Positions 63,935 to 64,000 of a stretch of 64,000 nucleotides of DNA are shown here, piece by piece. How positions within the stretch are numbered: position 1 is the first letter of the stretch; every line of letters starts with the position of its first letter. The notes under the pieces were generated by a model, which did no database searches, was not told the DNA's origin, and worked only from the letters and a program-made list of their open reading frames with translations. Where the stretch lies: NCBI RefSeq assembly GCF_024139115.2, contig NC_085140.1, forward strand, positions 436,689,260 through 436,753,259. The letters are read 5' to 3'. A program made the translations under genes and the position numbers. The DNA is from Armigeres subalbatus (lineage: Eukaryota; Arthropoda; Insecta; Diptera; Culicidae).

Positions 63935-64000
63935 GTTATCAAATTTCTTATTGTAAATATTAGTGTACATAGTAGTTAGGTTATCAAATTTAAAAAAACA

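Larger units (their letters stand above)
59928..64000 (+). mobile_element. Jockey-type non-LTR retrotransposon, copy 2, cut by the window edge
   Basis: From gagacagcaacacgtacgga onward it matches copy 1 through both ORFs into the 3' UTR (gtgtacatagtagttaggtt). The 3' end and target duplication are beyond the window. Compared with copy 1 it lacks the 3' UTR MITE and has a 9-bp in-frame gap in ORF1 and many small lesions in ORF2. It begins without the tccagttt found at the start of copy 1. Confidence 0.9.

Noticed and set aside
1..64000. Endogenous viral element or toxin gene
   Set aside because: No viral polymerase, capsid or glycoprotein motif and no toxin-like Cys framework was seen. All RT sequences belong to non-LTR retrotransposons.

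Overview
The window reads as a repeat-dense stretch of a mosquito nuclear genome, most likely Aedes (aegypti or albopictus; the two cannot be told apart here). The grounds are several copies of a tRNA-derived SINE of the Feilai type with an AAGAAGAAG tail, Jockey-, RTE- and I-type non-LTR retrotransposons, many short inverted-repeat (MITE-like) elements, A+T-rich intergenic DNA, and one intron-bearing animal gene. No bacterial operon, CRISPR array, rRNA or convincing functional tRNA gene was seen.

Host genes are few. The clearest is a minus-strand, five-exon gene (coding exons between 22515 and 17934) for an 859-residue SPATA20-type protein: a probable mitochondrial presequence, a DUF255/thioredoxin-like domain with a CHWC motif, then the long C-terminal region. 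All four introns have GT-AG borders and the codon phases join across every junction. A second gene, also on the minus strand (33086-32799), encodes a 95-residue secreted protein. A TATA box with a downstream splice donor at 45572-45448 (minus) looks like the 5' end of a third transcription unit whose body I could not place. Two broken, unidentified minus-strand coding remnants lie at 4372-2650 and 13241-12936.

The rest is mostly mobile DNA. A full-length Jockey-type element (5966-10516, 15-bp target duplication) has a near-identical partner (59928 to beyond the right edge). Both have an intact gag-like ORF1 and share the same one-base frame break between the endonuclease and RT parts of ORF2. 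Copy 1 carries a 253-bp MITE whose empty site is present in copy 2. A 5' truncated RTE-like element (28834-31552, 13-bp duplication) lies inside a 5-kb hAT-type element (26876-31831) that also holds a SINE interrupted by a MITE. A smaller relative of that hAT element is at 49037-50111. Decayed RTE-like (1855-2645, 37200-38250) and I-like (34041-35640) fragments, a short Helitron (40971-41222), a 709-bp hairpin element (41475-42183) and many smaller palindromes fill the remaining space.

Layout: 0-5.9 kb mixed repeats and a broken gene; 6-10.5 kb Jockey copy 1; 10.5-17.9 kb MITEs and palindromes; 17.9-22.5 kb SPATA20 gene; 22.8-32 kb nested hAT/MITE/SINE/RTE block; 32.8-33.1 kb secreted-protein gene; 34-38.3 kb dead LINEs; 38.5-44.6 kb MITE field; 45.4-45.6 kb orphan promoter; 47.7-55.9 kb SINEs and the second hAT-type element; 56-59.9 kb repeats and a polypyrimidine tract; 59.9-64 kb Jockey copy 2. 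The elements do not form a working system. What they preserve is a readable insertion history, because several copies serve as one another's empty sites.
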